A stretch of 11,887 bases of DNA, from assembly GCA_014376345.1 (NCBI GenBank), contig JACMRS010000220.1:1-11887 (forward strand). Direction: 5' to 3'. Shown piece by piece: positions 1 through 7,634 of this stretch; within the stretch, counting starts at the first letter, position 1, and every line of letters begins with the position of its first letter. The DNA is from Bacteroidia bacterium (GTDB lineage: Bacteria > Bacteroidota > Bacteroidia > NS11-12g > UBA955). The position numbers and the translations under genes were made by a program. The notes beneath the pieces were generated by a model. The model was not told where the DNA came from. It made no database searches and saw nothing but the letters and a program-made list of their open reading frames with translations.

Positions 1-55
1 ATTATCAGGTCTTTCAAAATAGAGTATAATTCAAGGCTTTTCAGGTAAAATTATG

Positions 56-63
56 TTACTTCG
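56..63 (+). promoter_or_regulatory. gpsA: possible -7 box for gpsA
   Basis: TTACTTCG matches the Bacteroidota -7 consensus TAnnTTTG at four of its six fixed positions and ends five bases before the GTG start. No TTG is seen at a suitable -33 distance, so this is weak. If real, the transcript would begin at or next to the start codon. Confidence 0.22.
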
Positions 64-68
64 CATTT

Positions 69-1073
69 GTGAATAGTTTAAGCGAGGTAACAGTAATAGG
101 TGGTGGAAGCTGGGCAACGGCTATTGTTAAAATGCTCTCATCACCCGAAAAAGAACTAAAAGTACATTGGTGGCTTAGAAATCCTGAGGACGTAGCGTAC
201 ATTAACAGCCACGCACACAATCCGAAATATCTGAGTGATGTAACAATTGATTTAAATAAAGTTCATCTTTACAGCGATATTAATATGGCTGTTTCGGCTT
301 CAGAACTTGTCGTACTTGCAATTCCATCTGCATTTTTCAGTGAGTGTTTTGCAAAAATTGACACAACATTTCTTGCAGGAAAATATTTTCTTTCGGCTAT
401 TAAAGGTGTTGTTCCTGAAACACATCAGATTGTATCACATTATCTTGAAACATCATTCAATGTACCTTCAGATCATATAGCAGCTATTACTGGTCCATGC
501 CATGCTGAAGAAGTTGCTTTGGAAAAATTGTCATTTCTCACGTTTGCTTCTTCAGATGAAAGCCTGTCAGACATGATAGCCGGTATTTTCAGGGGAAGGT
601 ATATTAATACTAAAACCACAACTGATATGTATGGTGTTGAATATTCAGCAGTACTTAAAAATGTTTATGCAATTGCAAGCGGTATCTGTCACGGACTCGG
701 ATACGGAGACAATTATCAGGCAGTGTTAGTTTCCAGCGCTATACGCGAAACTGAAAGGTTTTTAGATGCCCATCATGAGCTGCACAGAGATGTGAAGGAG
801 AATGCATATCTGGGCGATTTGCTGGTAACTGCTTATTCACAATTCAGTCGAAACCGAACGTTTGGTACAATGCTTGGCAAGGGCTATTCTGTCAAATCAG
901 CGCAGCTTGAAATGAATATGGTAGCGGAAGGTTTTTATGCCACTCAAACAATGCATGATATCAATAAAGATACTGCAGCTGATATGCCAATACTTGAGGC
1001 TGTTTATGACATTATTTACAGGGGTATGCACCCAAGGCTGCGGATGGGACGGTTGTCGGAGAGTTTGAATTGA
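69..1073 (+). CDS. gpsA: NAD(P)-dependent glycerol-3-phosphate dehydrogenase
   Basis: Cytosolic enzyme that reduces dihydroxyacetone phosphate to sn-glycerol-3-phosphate, the backbone precursor of phospholipids. The 334 residues match the family's usual length of about 330-340. Visible motifs in order: Rossmann nucleotide loop GGGSWATA (11-18), IKGVVP (111-116), GPCHAEE (142-148), the EYSAVLKNVYAIASG segment carrying the expected catalytic lysine (K197), and the C-terminal-domain stretch GDLLVTAYSQFSRNRTFG (249-266). The start is GTG at 69. In this frame a stop lies at 27-29 and there is no ATG or TTG in between, so GTG is the only conventional start that keeps the Rossmann strand. An ATG at 53 is out of frame and stops at 74-76. 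The gene is convergent with the lipoprotein gene downstream, with no clear terminator between them. Family call is secure; the exact start is less so. Confidence 0.95.
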   Translation: MNSLSEVTVIGGGSWATAIVKMLSSPEKELKVHWWLRNPEDVAYINSHAHNPKYLSDVTIDLNKVHLYSDINMAVSASELVVLAIPSAFFSECFAKIDTTFLAGKYFLSAIKGVVPETHQIVSHYLETSFNVPSDHIAAITGPCHAEEVALEKLSFLTFASSDESLSDMIAGIFRGRYINTKTTTDMYGVEYSAVLKNVYAIASGICHGLGYGDNYQAVLVSSAIRETERFLDAHHELHRDVKENAYLGDLLVTAYSQFSRNRTFGTMLGKGYSVKSAQLEMNMVAEGFYATQTMHDINKDTAADMPILEAVYDIIYRGMHPRLRMGRLSESLN

Positions 1074-1131
1074 TGAATATAATGTTTCGGGGCAATTAGC
1101 TTTAAACAATGAATTAAGTTAAAAATTAAGT

Positions 1132-1980
1132 TTAAAATTTAACTGGAAAATTCTGAAACATGCATACTTTTGAGTTGCTATAATTTAAATCCAAAATTTC
1201 AACAAATTGTAACTGATATTTTTTGTTATTCTTATCTTTTAAATAAAATTCTTTTGTATTAAAGGATTTGATTTCAATAGTATAATAATCAAAGGGTTCA
1301 GGAAATGCAATTTTATGCTTGTCATAAAGGCTATCTGAACCATTAGAAATTTCCATAAAATCAAGATAACCATCATTATTATAATCGCCAAAATAGGTGT
1401 CATTTAACCAATCAACATTTGTAACTGAAAAGTAATTTGTCGCTCCATCTTTTTGAATTAATATATTAGCAGTAACAGCGAAATGAACTCCGTCACCTCT
1501 TGCTACCTCATTTTCACCTGAATAAAAGACATAATAATTTATATTATTATAAATTATTTTTTTGCAATCCTGTATTTCGTAATCATAATAATAGCCATCA
1601 TTTGCAGCATTCATTTTCCCATTAATAATAAAGTTAGCATCTCCTGAATTTTCAGATTTATTATAATTTTTAATAAGTTTAAAATCAATACTGTCAAGTG
1701 TATAATGTTCTTCAGAATATTTAATTCCATTTTTATTATATTTTAATTTTCCTTTTTTTTTGACATTTACTCTTTTTAATCTGAGATGCCTGATGTCAAA
1801 AGATTTAAAAAGACTGTCAGTGTTATAAAATGTGTGTTTTTCAAGTTCAATATTTTTTTTAATCTTAGATGAATCAAATGCCTGAGCAATTGGGGCATGG
1901 CAATCATTTACAAAATTTTGTTTTCTTTCATTAAAACAAGAAGAAAATATTATAAAGCTGGTAATTATAAATATTCTCAT
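1132..1980 (-). CDS. putative lipoprotein of unknown function
   Basis: I do not recognise a family for this 282-residue protein. The N-terminus (MRIFIITSFIIFSSC) is a short basic and hydrophobic signal ending in a lipobox-like FSSC with C15 as the candidate lipidated cysteine. Phe at -3 is unusual, but the overall form fits an exported lipoprotein. Residues 70-85 are very lysine-rich. Near residues 197-208, FGDYNNDGYLDF has the D-x-N-x-D-G-x-x-D spacing (D199, N201, D203, D207) of calcium-binding loops in EF-hand, dockerin or FG-GAP/VCBS-type repeats. Only one copy is present, so this is not a propeller. The gene is markedly more AT-rich than its neighbours: three sampled 60-base rows give 15-20% G+C, against 38-45% in two rows of rimK. 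This fits a recently acquired or weakly constrained accessory gene. It sits between two housekeeping genes and has no obvious partner. Confidence 0.72.
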   Translation of the reverse strand: MRIFIITSFIIFSSCFNERKQNFVNDCHAPIAQAFDSSKIKKNIELEKHTFYNTDSLFKSFDIRHLRLKRVNVKKKGKLKYNKNGIKYSEEHYTLDSIDFKLIKNYNKSENSGDANFIINGKMNAANDGYYYDYEIQDCKKIIYNNINYYVFYSGENEVARGDGVHFAVTANILIQKDGATNYFSVTNVDWLNDTYFGDYNNDGYLDFMEISNGSDSLYDKHKIAFPEPFDYYTIEIKSFNTKEFYLKDKNNKKYQLQFVEILDLNYSNSKVCMFQNFPVKF

Positions 1981-2077
1981 AATCCGAGGTATAAAATCAT
2001 TTTTCTATTCATTATCTATTTCAAACGCAAACCCCCAACTTAAATTTTATTGTTAGTTAAAACTTTTTTTAAAACAT

Positions 2078-2108
2078 TAAAAAAAGCTGCCTCCTTTCGG
2101 AAGCGGCT
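2078..2108 (-). terminator. rho-independent terminator of the glutamine synthetase gene
   Basis: Read on the minus strand, a ten-position stem (AGCCGCTTCC against GGAGGCAGCT, with one mismatch and one G-T pair) closes a GAAA tetraloop and is followed directly by a T tract. It lies 26 bases past the glutamine synthetase stop codon. Stem, stable loop and T run together make a textbook intrinsic terminator. It separates that gene from the lipoprotein gene downstream on the same strand. Confidence 0.85.
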
Positions 2109-2133
2109 CAACATTATTAAAAATTTAAAAATA

Positions 2134-4320
2134 TTATTTTATAAATAACAACTCCCTGTATTTTGGAAGTTTCCAAAGGTCGTTGTCTACAATTTCTTCA
2201 AGTTTGTCAGCACTTTCTCTGATTTTTTCGAAATATGGTATCACTTTATCACAATAAGCTTTTGCTTTTTTATCTGCATGATCCAGATTGTTAGCTGTTT
2301 TGCGCGCCTGAGTCATTTTTTCAGTGTTGTCCCAAATACTGTTAATATGTCCTGCAATTTCACCTACCATGCTCTCTAATGCTTTTGTAGAACTGCGTGG
2401 CTGACCAATTCTCTGCATTGCCTCAATAGTATCCACAAGCTTTTTCTGATAATCTACCGCTGAAGGAATAATATAGTTTTTAGCAAGTTCACCAAGAATA
2501 CGGCCTTCAATCTGTATTTTCAGAGTGTAACCCTCATACTTAATTTCAGTTCTGGCCTCAAGTTCTTTGTGAGAAAAAATATTATTATTGATGAAAAGAT
2601 CCTGAGAACTTTTACTCATATAAGCATCAAGTGCGTAAGGCGTAGTTTTAATATTGTTAAGTCCACGTTTTGCTGCTTCTTTAACCCAATCATTACTGTA
2701 GCCGTTTCCTTCAAAAATAATTTTTTTTGATGATTTTATATAACCACGCAGAATAGCTTCAATTGCTTCCTGTTTTTTGCTTCCTTTTTTAATTAATGCA
2801 TCAAGCTCTTTTTTGAAAAGCATAAGTTGATTTCCAACAATAGTATTCAAAACAATAATTGCCGATGCACAATGGTCGCTTGAACCCACAGCTCTGAATT
2901 CAAATTTATTACCTGTAAATGCAAAAGGCGACGTTCTGTTGCGGTCAGTATTATCTAAAAGAATTTCAGGAATTCTGTGAAGGCTTATTGTTTTTTCGCT
3001 AACTCTGCCTGCTTTCTTAGAATTTTTATCAGATTCGAAAGTATTCAGAACCTCTGAAAGAAACGAGCCAATAAATACAGACATTATTGCAGGTGGTGCC
3101 TCATTGGCTCCAAGCCTGTGATCATTTGCAGCTGTTGCTATACTTGCTCTCATCAGGTCTGCATGATCATATACAGCCTTAATTGTATTAATAAATATAG
3201 TCAAAAACTGAAAGTTATCCTGTGGCGATAGACCCGGAGAAAGCAGGTTGACACCGGTATCAGTAATAATTGACCAGTTGTTATGTTTGCCCGATCCGTT
3301 TACGCCTTTAAAAGGTTTCTCATGAAGAATAACTTTTAAATTGTGTCGACCGGCTACATTTTCCATAACATCCATCAAAAGACTATTATGGTCTATTGCA
3401 ATGTCTGCTTCTTCAAACATCGGTGCGCATTCATATTGACCTGGTGCTACTTCATTATGTCTTGTTTTAAGTGGAATTCCCAGTTTGAATGCCTCATATT
3501 CGAAATCCATCATAAAATCATAAATTCTATCCGGTATACTTCCGAAGTAATGGTCTTCAAGTTGCTGACCTTTTGCTGCAGTGCTGCCGACAAGGGTTCT
3601 TCCTGCAAAACATAAATCGGGCCTTGCTGCATAAAGATCCGCATCAATTATGAAATATTCTTGCTCTATACCAAGTGAAATAGTAGCATGTTTTACTTTA
3701 GAATCAAATAGCTGGCAGACATCAACTGCGGCTTTTGTCAGAAAATTGATTGATTTAATCAATGGTGATTTGTGATCAAGCGCTTCACCTGTGTATGCTA
3801 CAAAAATGGTTGGAATGCATAATGTTTTGCCCCCGACTTTTTCCATTATAAATGCCGGAGAAGAAGGATCCCAGGCGCTGTAACCTCTTGCTTCAAAAGT
3901 ATTTCTGATACCACCACTCGGAAAACTGGACGCATCCGGCTCTTGCTGAACAAGGGCTTTTCCGGAAAATTTTTCAACTCCTGAATCCAATCCGGTAGGT
4001 TCAAAAAACGAATCGTGCTTTTCTGCAGTACTGCCACGCAATGGCTGAAACCAATGGGTATAATGCGTTGCACCTTTATTCATCGCCCAGTTTTTCATGC
4101 CTTCAGCTACCTGATTTGCAATTTTTATTTCAATAGGTTTTCCGATTGATCTGGCTTCCTGAACTGCTTTAATTGATTCTTTATTCAGATATTCAGCCAT
4201 TGCTTTCGGTCCGAAAACATTTTCGCCAAAGTATTCTGAAATCTGAATTGTGCTGTTGAAGTCTGATGATTCGTAGAAAGGTTGTACCGATTCGGTTGAT
4301 TTTGCGCCTTTTGAAGCCAT
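2134..4320 (-). CDS. glnN: glutamine synthetase type III (GSIII)
   Basis: Cytosolic ATP-dependent enzyme joining ammonia to glutamate to form glutamine, the entry point of nitrogen assimilation. At 728 residues it has the length of the GSIII class (about 700-730), much longer than GSI or GSII at about 350-470. Visible motifs in order: the GSIII-specific N-terminal region with FGENVFGPKAM (31-41); GIEQEYFIID with metal-binding glutamates (217-226); RHNEVAPGQYECAPMFEEAD (287-306); NGSGKHNNWS (341-350), the ATP/glutamate site; NDHRLGANEAPPAIMS (399-414); and NRTSPFAFTGNKFEFRAVGSS (461-481). A helical C-terminal extension runs from about 590 to 728 and ends in the class-typical WKLPKYRELLF. The ATG at 4318-4320 gives the normal GSIII N-terminus. 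The gene is single, with its own promoter and terminator, divergent from the exporter gene. No PII or amtB gene is next to it. Confidence 0.96.
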   Translation of the reverse strand: MASKGAKSTESVQPFYESSDFNSTIQISEYFGENVFGPKAMAEYLNKESIKAVQEARSIGKPIEIKIANQVAEGMKNWAMNKGATHYTHWFQPLRGSTAEKHDSFFEPTGLDSGVEKFSGKALVQQEPDASSFPSGGIRNTFEARGYSAWDPSSPAFIMEKVGGKTLCIPTIFVAYTGEALDHKSPLIKSINFLTKAAVDVCQLFDSKVKHATISLGIEQEYFIIDADLYAARPDLCFAGRTLVGSTAAKGQQLEDHYFGSIPDRIYDFMMDFEYEAFKLGIPLKTRHNEVAPGQYECAPMFEEADIAIDHNSLLMDVMENVAGRHNLKVILHEKPFKGVNGSGKHNNWSIITDTGVNLLSPGLSPQDNFQFLTIFINTIKAVYDHADLMRASIATAANDHRLGANEAPPAIMSVFIGSFLSEVLNTFESDKNSKKAGRVSEKTISLHRIPEILLDNTDRNRTSPFAFTGNKFEFRAVGSSDHCASAIIVLNTIVGNQLMLFKKELDALIKKGSKKQEAIEAILRGYIKSSKKIIFEGNGYSNDWVKEAAKRGLNNIKTTPYALDAYMSKSSQDLFINNNIFSHKELEARTEIKYEGYTLKIQIEGRILGELAKNYIIPSAVDYQKKLVDTIEAMQRIGQPRSSTKALESMVGEIAGHINSIWDNTEKMTQARKTANNLDHADKKAKAYCDKVIPYFEKIRESADKLEEIVDNDLWKLPKYRELLFIK

Positions 4321-4344
4321 TTATAAGAGTTTTGAATGAACGGT

Positions 4345-4372
4345 CAAAATTAAGCTTATCCACTTGTATCAA
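4345..4372 (-). promoter_or_regulatory. glnN: promoter of the glutamine synthetase gene
   Basis: On the minus strand, TAATTTTG (plus 4345-4352) is a perfect match to the Bacteroidota -7 consensus TAnnTTTG. A TTG lies 17 bases upstream (plus 4370-4372), slightly shorter than the usual 19-21. Transcription would start near 4338-4341, giving a leader of about 20 bases. A perfect 6-bp inverted repeat (TTTTGA, 8 bases, TCAAAA, plus 4330-4349) overlaps the -7 box and the predicted start and could be a regulator site; this last point is inference. Confidence 0.5.
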
Positions 4373-4420
4373 GGTTTCATTAATTAAACATTTTATACAC
4401 ATTTTGAACGAATAATTGAT

Positions 4421-4428
4421 TTATTTTG
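4421..4428 (+). promoter_or_regulatory. possible -7 box for the exporter operon
   Basis: TTATTTTG differs from TAnnTTTG at one fixed position (five of six match) and lies 15 bases before the exporter ATG. The nearest upstream TTG (4404-4406) is only 14 bases away, too close for a typical -33 element. Some promoter is expected in this 123-base divergent spacer, but its exact position is uncertain. Confidence 0.33.
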
Positions 4429-4443
4429 CAATAATTTAAATTC

Positions 4444-6267
4444 ATGAAATCAATAGGAAGGATACTCAGGCTTGCTGCGCCCTATAAAGGCCTCACTGTC
4501 CTTAATATGTTATTCAACCTGATACAGGTTCTTGCAGGATTGTTTACACTAACTCTTGTAGCACCACTTCTTGATGTTATGTTTGGTAATAATAAGGAAG
4601 TTGTTAAGCCTAAAAATATCAATGTAAATGGATTTGATTTTGATGCTGTTTATAATAAATTTATAACCTGGCTTACGGAGTTTATTCAGGAGGATAAGCC
4701 TAAAGCATTGCTTGTTATCTGCGGCATTCTGATTGTTGCAACTATCATTAAAAATATTGCACGGTATCTCGCACTTTATTTTCTCGTTATTCTCAGAAAT
4801 AAAAGCATTCAGAATATCAGATCAAAACTTTATGATAAGATTCTCAGTCTGCCTCTTTCCTTTTTTACTAATGAAAGAAAAGGTGACCTGATGTCGAGAA
4901 TGAGTAACGATGTAAAAGAACTTGAATGGAGTCTGATGACTACACTTGATGCGATATTCAAAGAGCCAGTTACTATTTTATTTTATGTGGGTTCACTTAT
5001 ATTTATGAGTCCTCAACTCACGCTTTTTGTAGTAATTTTATTGCCGGTTGCAGCAGGTGTTATAGGAATTCTTGGCAGGTCATTGAAGAGAAAATCGAAA
5101 AAAAATCAGGAAGCTCAGGGAGCATTGCTTACTTTTCTGGAAGAATCTTTAGGTGGCATGCGTATTATTAAAGCATTTGTAGCCGAGAAAATCTTCAGCA
5201 ACAAATTTTCTGTAATTAATGAAACTTCAACCAAAGCGAATATCAGAGTCAATCACAGAGGCGATCTAGCTTCTCCGGTTTCTGAAACACTTGGAATTGT
5301 TGTTGCTGCTGTAGTCCTGTGGTTTGGCGGGAATATGGTATTTAATGGTGAATTACTGCCTTCTGTATTTATTGCATATTTTGCCATTTTCAGTCAGGTA
5401 ATCCCTCCTTTTAAACAGCTTTCAAATGCTTTTCCAATGATACAACGTGGTATTGCAGGTATGGACAGGTATGAAGAAGTGCTGAATGCTGATGTCAGAA
5501 TATATGAAAAAGCAGATGCTAAATCCATTAGTGATCTTCAAAATGAAATAGAATTCAGGAATGTGAGTTTTGCTTATGGAATGGAAACTGTAATTAATGA
5601 TGTAAGTTTTAAAATAGGTAAAGGCAAAAAAGTGGCACTTGTTGGTGCTTCCGGCAGTGGTAAATCAACTCTTGCTGATCTGCTTCCTAGATTTTATGAT
5701 CTTCAGCAGGGTGAAATTCTGATTGATAATGTAAATATAAAAGAGTTTAAACTTGATGATTTAAGGGGTCTGATGGGAATTGTAGCACAGGAAAGCATTC
5801 TGTTTAATGATACAATAGCTTCTAATATTGCATTTGGAGTTGCAGGTGCAACACAAGAAAAAATTGAAGCAGCAGCAAAAATGGCCAATGCTTATGATTT
5901 TATTATGCAGGCGGAAAATGGCTTTAAAACTAATATTGGAGAAAGAGGGTCTAAATTAAGTGGTGGTCAAAGGCAAAGAATTGCCATTGCCAGAGCATTA
6001 TTAAAAGATCCTCAGATTTTAATTCTTGATGAAGCTACTTCAGCACTTGACAACGAATCTGAAAAATTAGTACAACAGGCTCTCGATAATCTGAGGCAGG
6101 GTAGAACTATTCTGGTGATAGCCCATAGACTAAGCACAGTAAGAGATGCAGATGAAATTATTGTTCTTGAACAAGGAAATATTATGGAAAGAGGAACACA
6201 CAATCAATTGATTGCTCTGCAAGGATATTACAGCAAGCTTTATAATATGAGTATTTCACATGCTTAA
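4444..6267 (+). CDS. ABC exporter, fused permease and ATPase (MsbA-like)
   Basis: Inner-membrane half-transporter that should dimerise and use ATP to move a substrate outward. Its 607 residues have the classic layout: a transmembrane domain of about 340 residues, with hydrophobic segments near 18-44, 87-117, 175-215 and 285-323, then a nucleotide-binding domain from about 368. ATPase motifs are all present and intact: Walker A GASGSGKST (401-409), Q-loop Q449, signature LSGGQ (505-509), Walker B ILILDE with catalytic E530, D-loop SALD and switch H561. An inserted loop of about 35 residues around 50-85 follows the first segment. There is no C39 peptidase domain, so it is not a classic peptide-processing exporter. 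The family includes lipid A flippases and drug exporters; the substrate cannot be read from sequence. The last 8 bases overlap the next gene, implying co-transcription with the RimB-like and rimK genes. Confidence 0.9.
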   Translation: MKSIGRILRLAAPYKGLTVLNMLFNLIQVLAGLFTLTLVAPLLDVMFGNNKEVVKPKNINVNGFDFDAVYNKFITWLTEFIQEDKPKALLVICGILIVATIIKNIARYLALYFLVILRNKSIQNIRSKLYDKILSLPLSFFTNERKGDLMSRMSNDVKELEWSLMTTLDAIFKEPVTILFYVGSLIFMSPQLTLFVVILLPVAAGVIGILGRSLKRKSKKNQEAQGALLTFLEESLGGMRIIKAFVAEKIFSNKFSVINETSTKANIRVNHRGDLASPVSETLGIVVAAVVLWFGGNMVFNGELLPSVFIAYFAIFSQVIPPFKQLSNAFPMIQRGIAGMDRYEEVLNADVRIYEKADAKSISDLQNEIEFRNVSFAYGMETVINDVSFKIGKGKKVALVGASGSGKSTLADLLPRFYDLQQGEILIDNVNIKEFKLDDLRGLMGIVAQESILFNDTIASNIAFGVAGATQEKIEAAAKMANAYDFIMQAENGFKTNIGERGSKLSGGQRQRIAIARALLKDPQILILDEATSALDNESEKLVQQALDNLRQGRTILVIAHRLSTVRDADEIIVLEQGNIMERGTHNQLIALQGYYSKLYNMSISHA

Positions 6268-6724
6268 GATTAAGACAATAAAAAATCTGCAGGTTATTGG
6301 TCATTCTGACAGAATTGATTTTACAGAAATTGGTCTGGAAAATGTGGCATGTAAAATTGATACGGGCGCAGATACTTCATCAGTAGATTGCCATAAAATC
6401 AGAATCAGAGAAAAAGATGGTAAAGAAGTACTGGTTTTCAGATTACTTCATCCAAAAAATCCAAACTATCTTGAAAAAGATATGACAGTTGAAAATTTCA
6501 CTGAGAAGGTAATAAGAAACAGCTTCGGAAATGAAGAAAACCGATACTTTGTCAAACTTAAAGTGATGCTTATGGGCGAAGAGTTTGAATCAGAATTTTC
6601 ACTGGCAAACAGGAGTGGTATGACTTTTCCTGTATTACTCGGAAAAAAACTATTGAAGAAACGTTTTATTGTAGATGTTTCGAAAAAAAATGTATCTTTC
6701 AACCTTAAAGAAAACCTTCAATGA
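6260..6724 (+). CDS. RimB-like retropepsin-fold protein ('ATP-dependent zinc protease' family, RimK-associated)
   Basis: Small soluble protein of 154 residues. The key motif CKIDTGADTSSVDC (31-44) contains DTGA (34-37), the active-site signature of retropepsin-like aspartic proteases. NRSGMTFPVLLGKKLL (117-132) is the conserved second half of the family named Zn_protease or RimK/LysX-like (COG4067). In Pseudomonas a member called RimB is encoded with rimK and is linked to ribosomal protein S6 modification; whether it cuts the glutamate tail is not settled as far as I know. The ATG at 6260 lies inside the exporter gene (8-base overlap) and no other Met occurs before residue 75, so the start is firm. 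Its stop overlaps the rimK start as ATGA. These overlaps suggest coupled translation and a shared pathway with RimK. The 'zinc protease' name is not supported by any visible HExxH motif. Confidence 0.83.
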   Translation: MLKIKTIKNLQVIGHSDRIDFTEIGLENVACKIDTGADTSSVDCHKIRIREKDGKEVLVFRLLHPKNPNYLEKDMTVENFTEKVIRNSFGNEENRYFVKLKVMLMGEEFESEFSLANRSGMTFPVLLGKKLLKKRFIVDVSKKNVSFNLKENLQ

Positions 6725-7602
6725 ATATTGTTATTCTTTCAAGAAACGGCTCACTTTATTCAACAAAACGTCTTGAAGAAGCTGCCAAAGAACGCGGTCA
6801 CGATACCAGAGTGATAAGCCACACTCATTGCTATGTTGTAATGGAAATGGACAAGCCCACTATCTTTTTTAATAACAAACCTATTACAAAAGTAGATGCA
6901 GTAATTCCTCGGATTGGATCTTCGGTAACTTATTATGGTTCAGCTATTATCAGACAATTTGAGATGCAGAAAGTGTATACCACACTTACTTCAAATGCTT
7001 TAATAAGGAGTAGAGATAAACTGGAGACACTTCAACTTTTAAGTATGGAAGGTATTGGTATACCGAAAACTGTTTTTGCCAGACATCCTGATGATATTGA
7101 TCATGTAATTAAACAAGTTGGCGGAGCGCCATTAATCATTAAGCTTATACAGGGTACACAGGGTTTGGGAGTTGTACTTGCAGATACCAAAAAAGCTGCA
7201 AAAAGCGTTATTGAAGCTTTTCATGGAATGAGTGCAAACTTTCTGGTGCAAGAATTTATTAAAGAGGCAAAAGGTGCTGATATCAGGGCTTTTGTTGTTG
7301 GAGACAAGGTTGTTGGAGCTATGAAAAGACAAGGAAGTGAAGATGAATTCAGAAGCAATCTTCACCGAGGTGGTAAAGGCTCAACTATTATATTAACGAA
7401 AGATGAAGAGCGCATTGCTGTAAAAGCTGCGCAGGCACTCGGACTAGAAATTGCCGGTGTTGATCTTTTGCAAAGCGAAAGGGGCCCACTTATTATAGAA
7501 GTAAATTCATCACCCGGGCTTGAAGGTATTGAAACTTCAACAGGTATAGATATTGCTGCAGAGGTAATAAAACATATTGAAAGAAAAAGATTGATTTTAT
7601 AA
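6721..7602 (+). CDS. rimK: ribosomal protein S6--L-glutamate ligase
   Basis: ATP-grasp ligase that adds glutamate residues to the C-terminus of ribosomal protein S6 in the cytosol. The 293 residues align almost without gaps to E. coli RimK as I recall it. Shared landmarks include the start MxIxILSRxGxLYSxKRL, DAVIPRIG (59-66), YYGSAIIRQFEM (71-82), SRDK with K100, GGAPLIIKL with ATP-binding K141, GTQGLGVVLA (145-154), LVQEFIKEAKGADIR (175-189), FRSNLHRGG (210-218), and the metal ligands D248, E260 and N262 within VDLL and IIEVNSSPGLEGIE. All catalytic positions look intact. The ATG overlaps the stop of the RimB-like gene by four bases (ATGA). It is the last gene of the three-gene run. The related LysX and tetrahydromethanopterin ligases are less likely given the near full-length match. 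Confidence 0.95.
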   Translation: MNIVILSRNGSLYSTKRLEEAAKERGHDTRVISHTHCYVVMEMDKPTIFFNNKPITKVDAVIPRIGSSVTYYGSAIIRQFEMQKVYTTLTSNALIRSRDKLETLQLLSMEGIGIPKTVFARHPDDIDHVIKQVGGAPLIIKLIQGTQGLGVVLADTKKAAKSVIEAFHGMSANFLVQEFIKEAKGADIRAFVVGDKVVGAMKRQGSEDEFRSNLHRGGKGSTIILTKDEERIAVKAAQALGLEIAGVDLLQSERGPLIIEVNSSPGLEGIETSTGIDIAAEVIKHIERKRLIL

Positions 7603-7634
7603 TTCAGGTAGTCTGTTAATACAATTCACTCTTA

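Noticed and set aside
1112..1132. Two direct copies of AATTAAGTT with a 12-base period and a weak AT inverted repeat between gpsA and the lipoprotein gene
   Set aside because: Too short and AT-only; no GC stem or T tract, so neither a convincing terminator nor a meaningful repeat array.
3343..3615. Plus-strand frame of 90 codons opposite the glutamine synthetase gene
   Set aside because: Lies within conserved GSIII coding sequence; the translation shows no recognisable domain.
4330..4349. FNR/CRP-like box in the glnN promoter (TTGA...TCAA)
   Set aside because: The spacing between half sites is 8 bases rather than the 6 of the FNR/CRP consensus, so the family assignment is not supported; kept only as an unnamed inverted repeat.
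4444..7602. Ribosomally made peptide (microcin/RiPP) cluster built from exporter, protease and ATP-grasp ligase
   Set aside because: No small precursor-peptide gene was seen, the exporter lacks a C39 peptidase domain, and the ligase matches S6-modifying RimK almost end to end.
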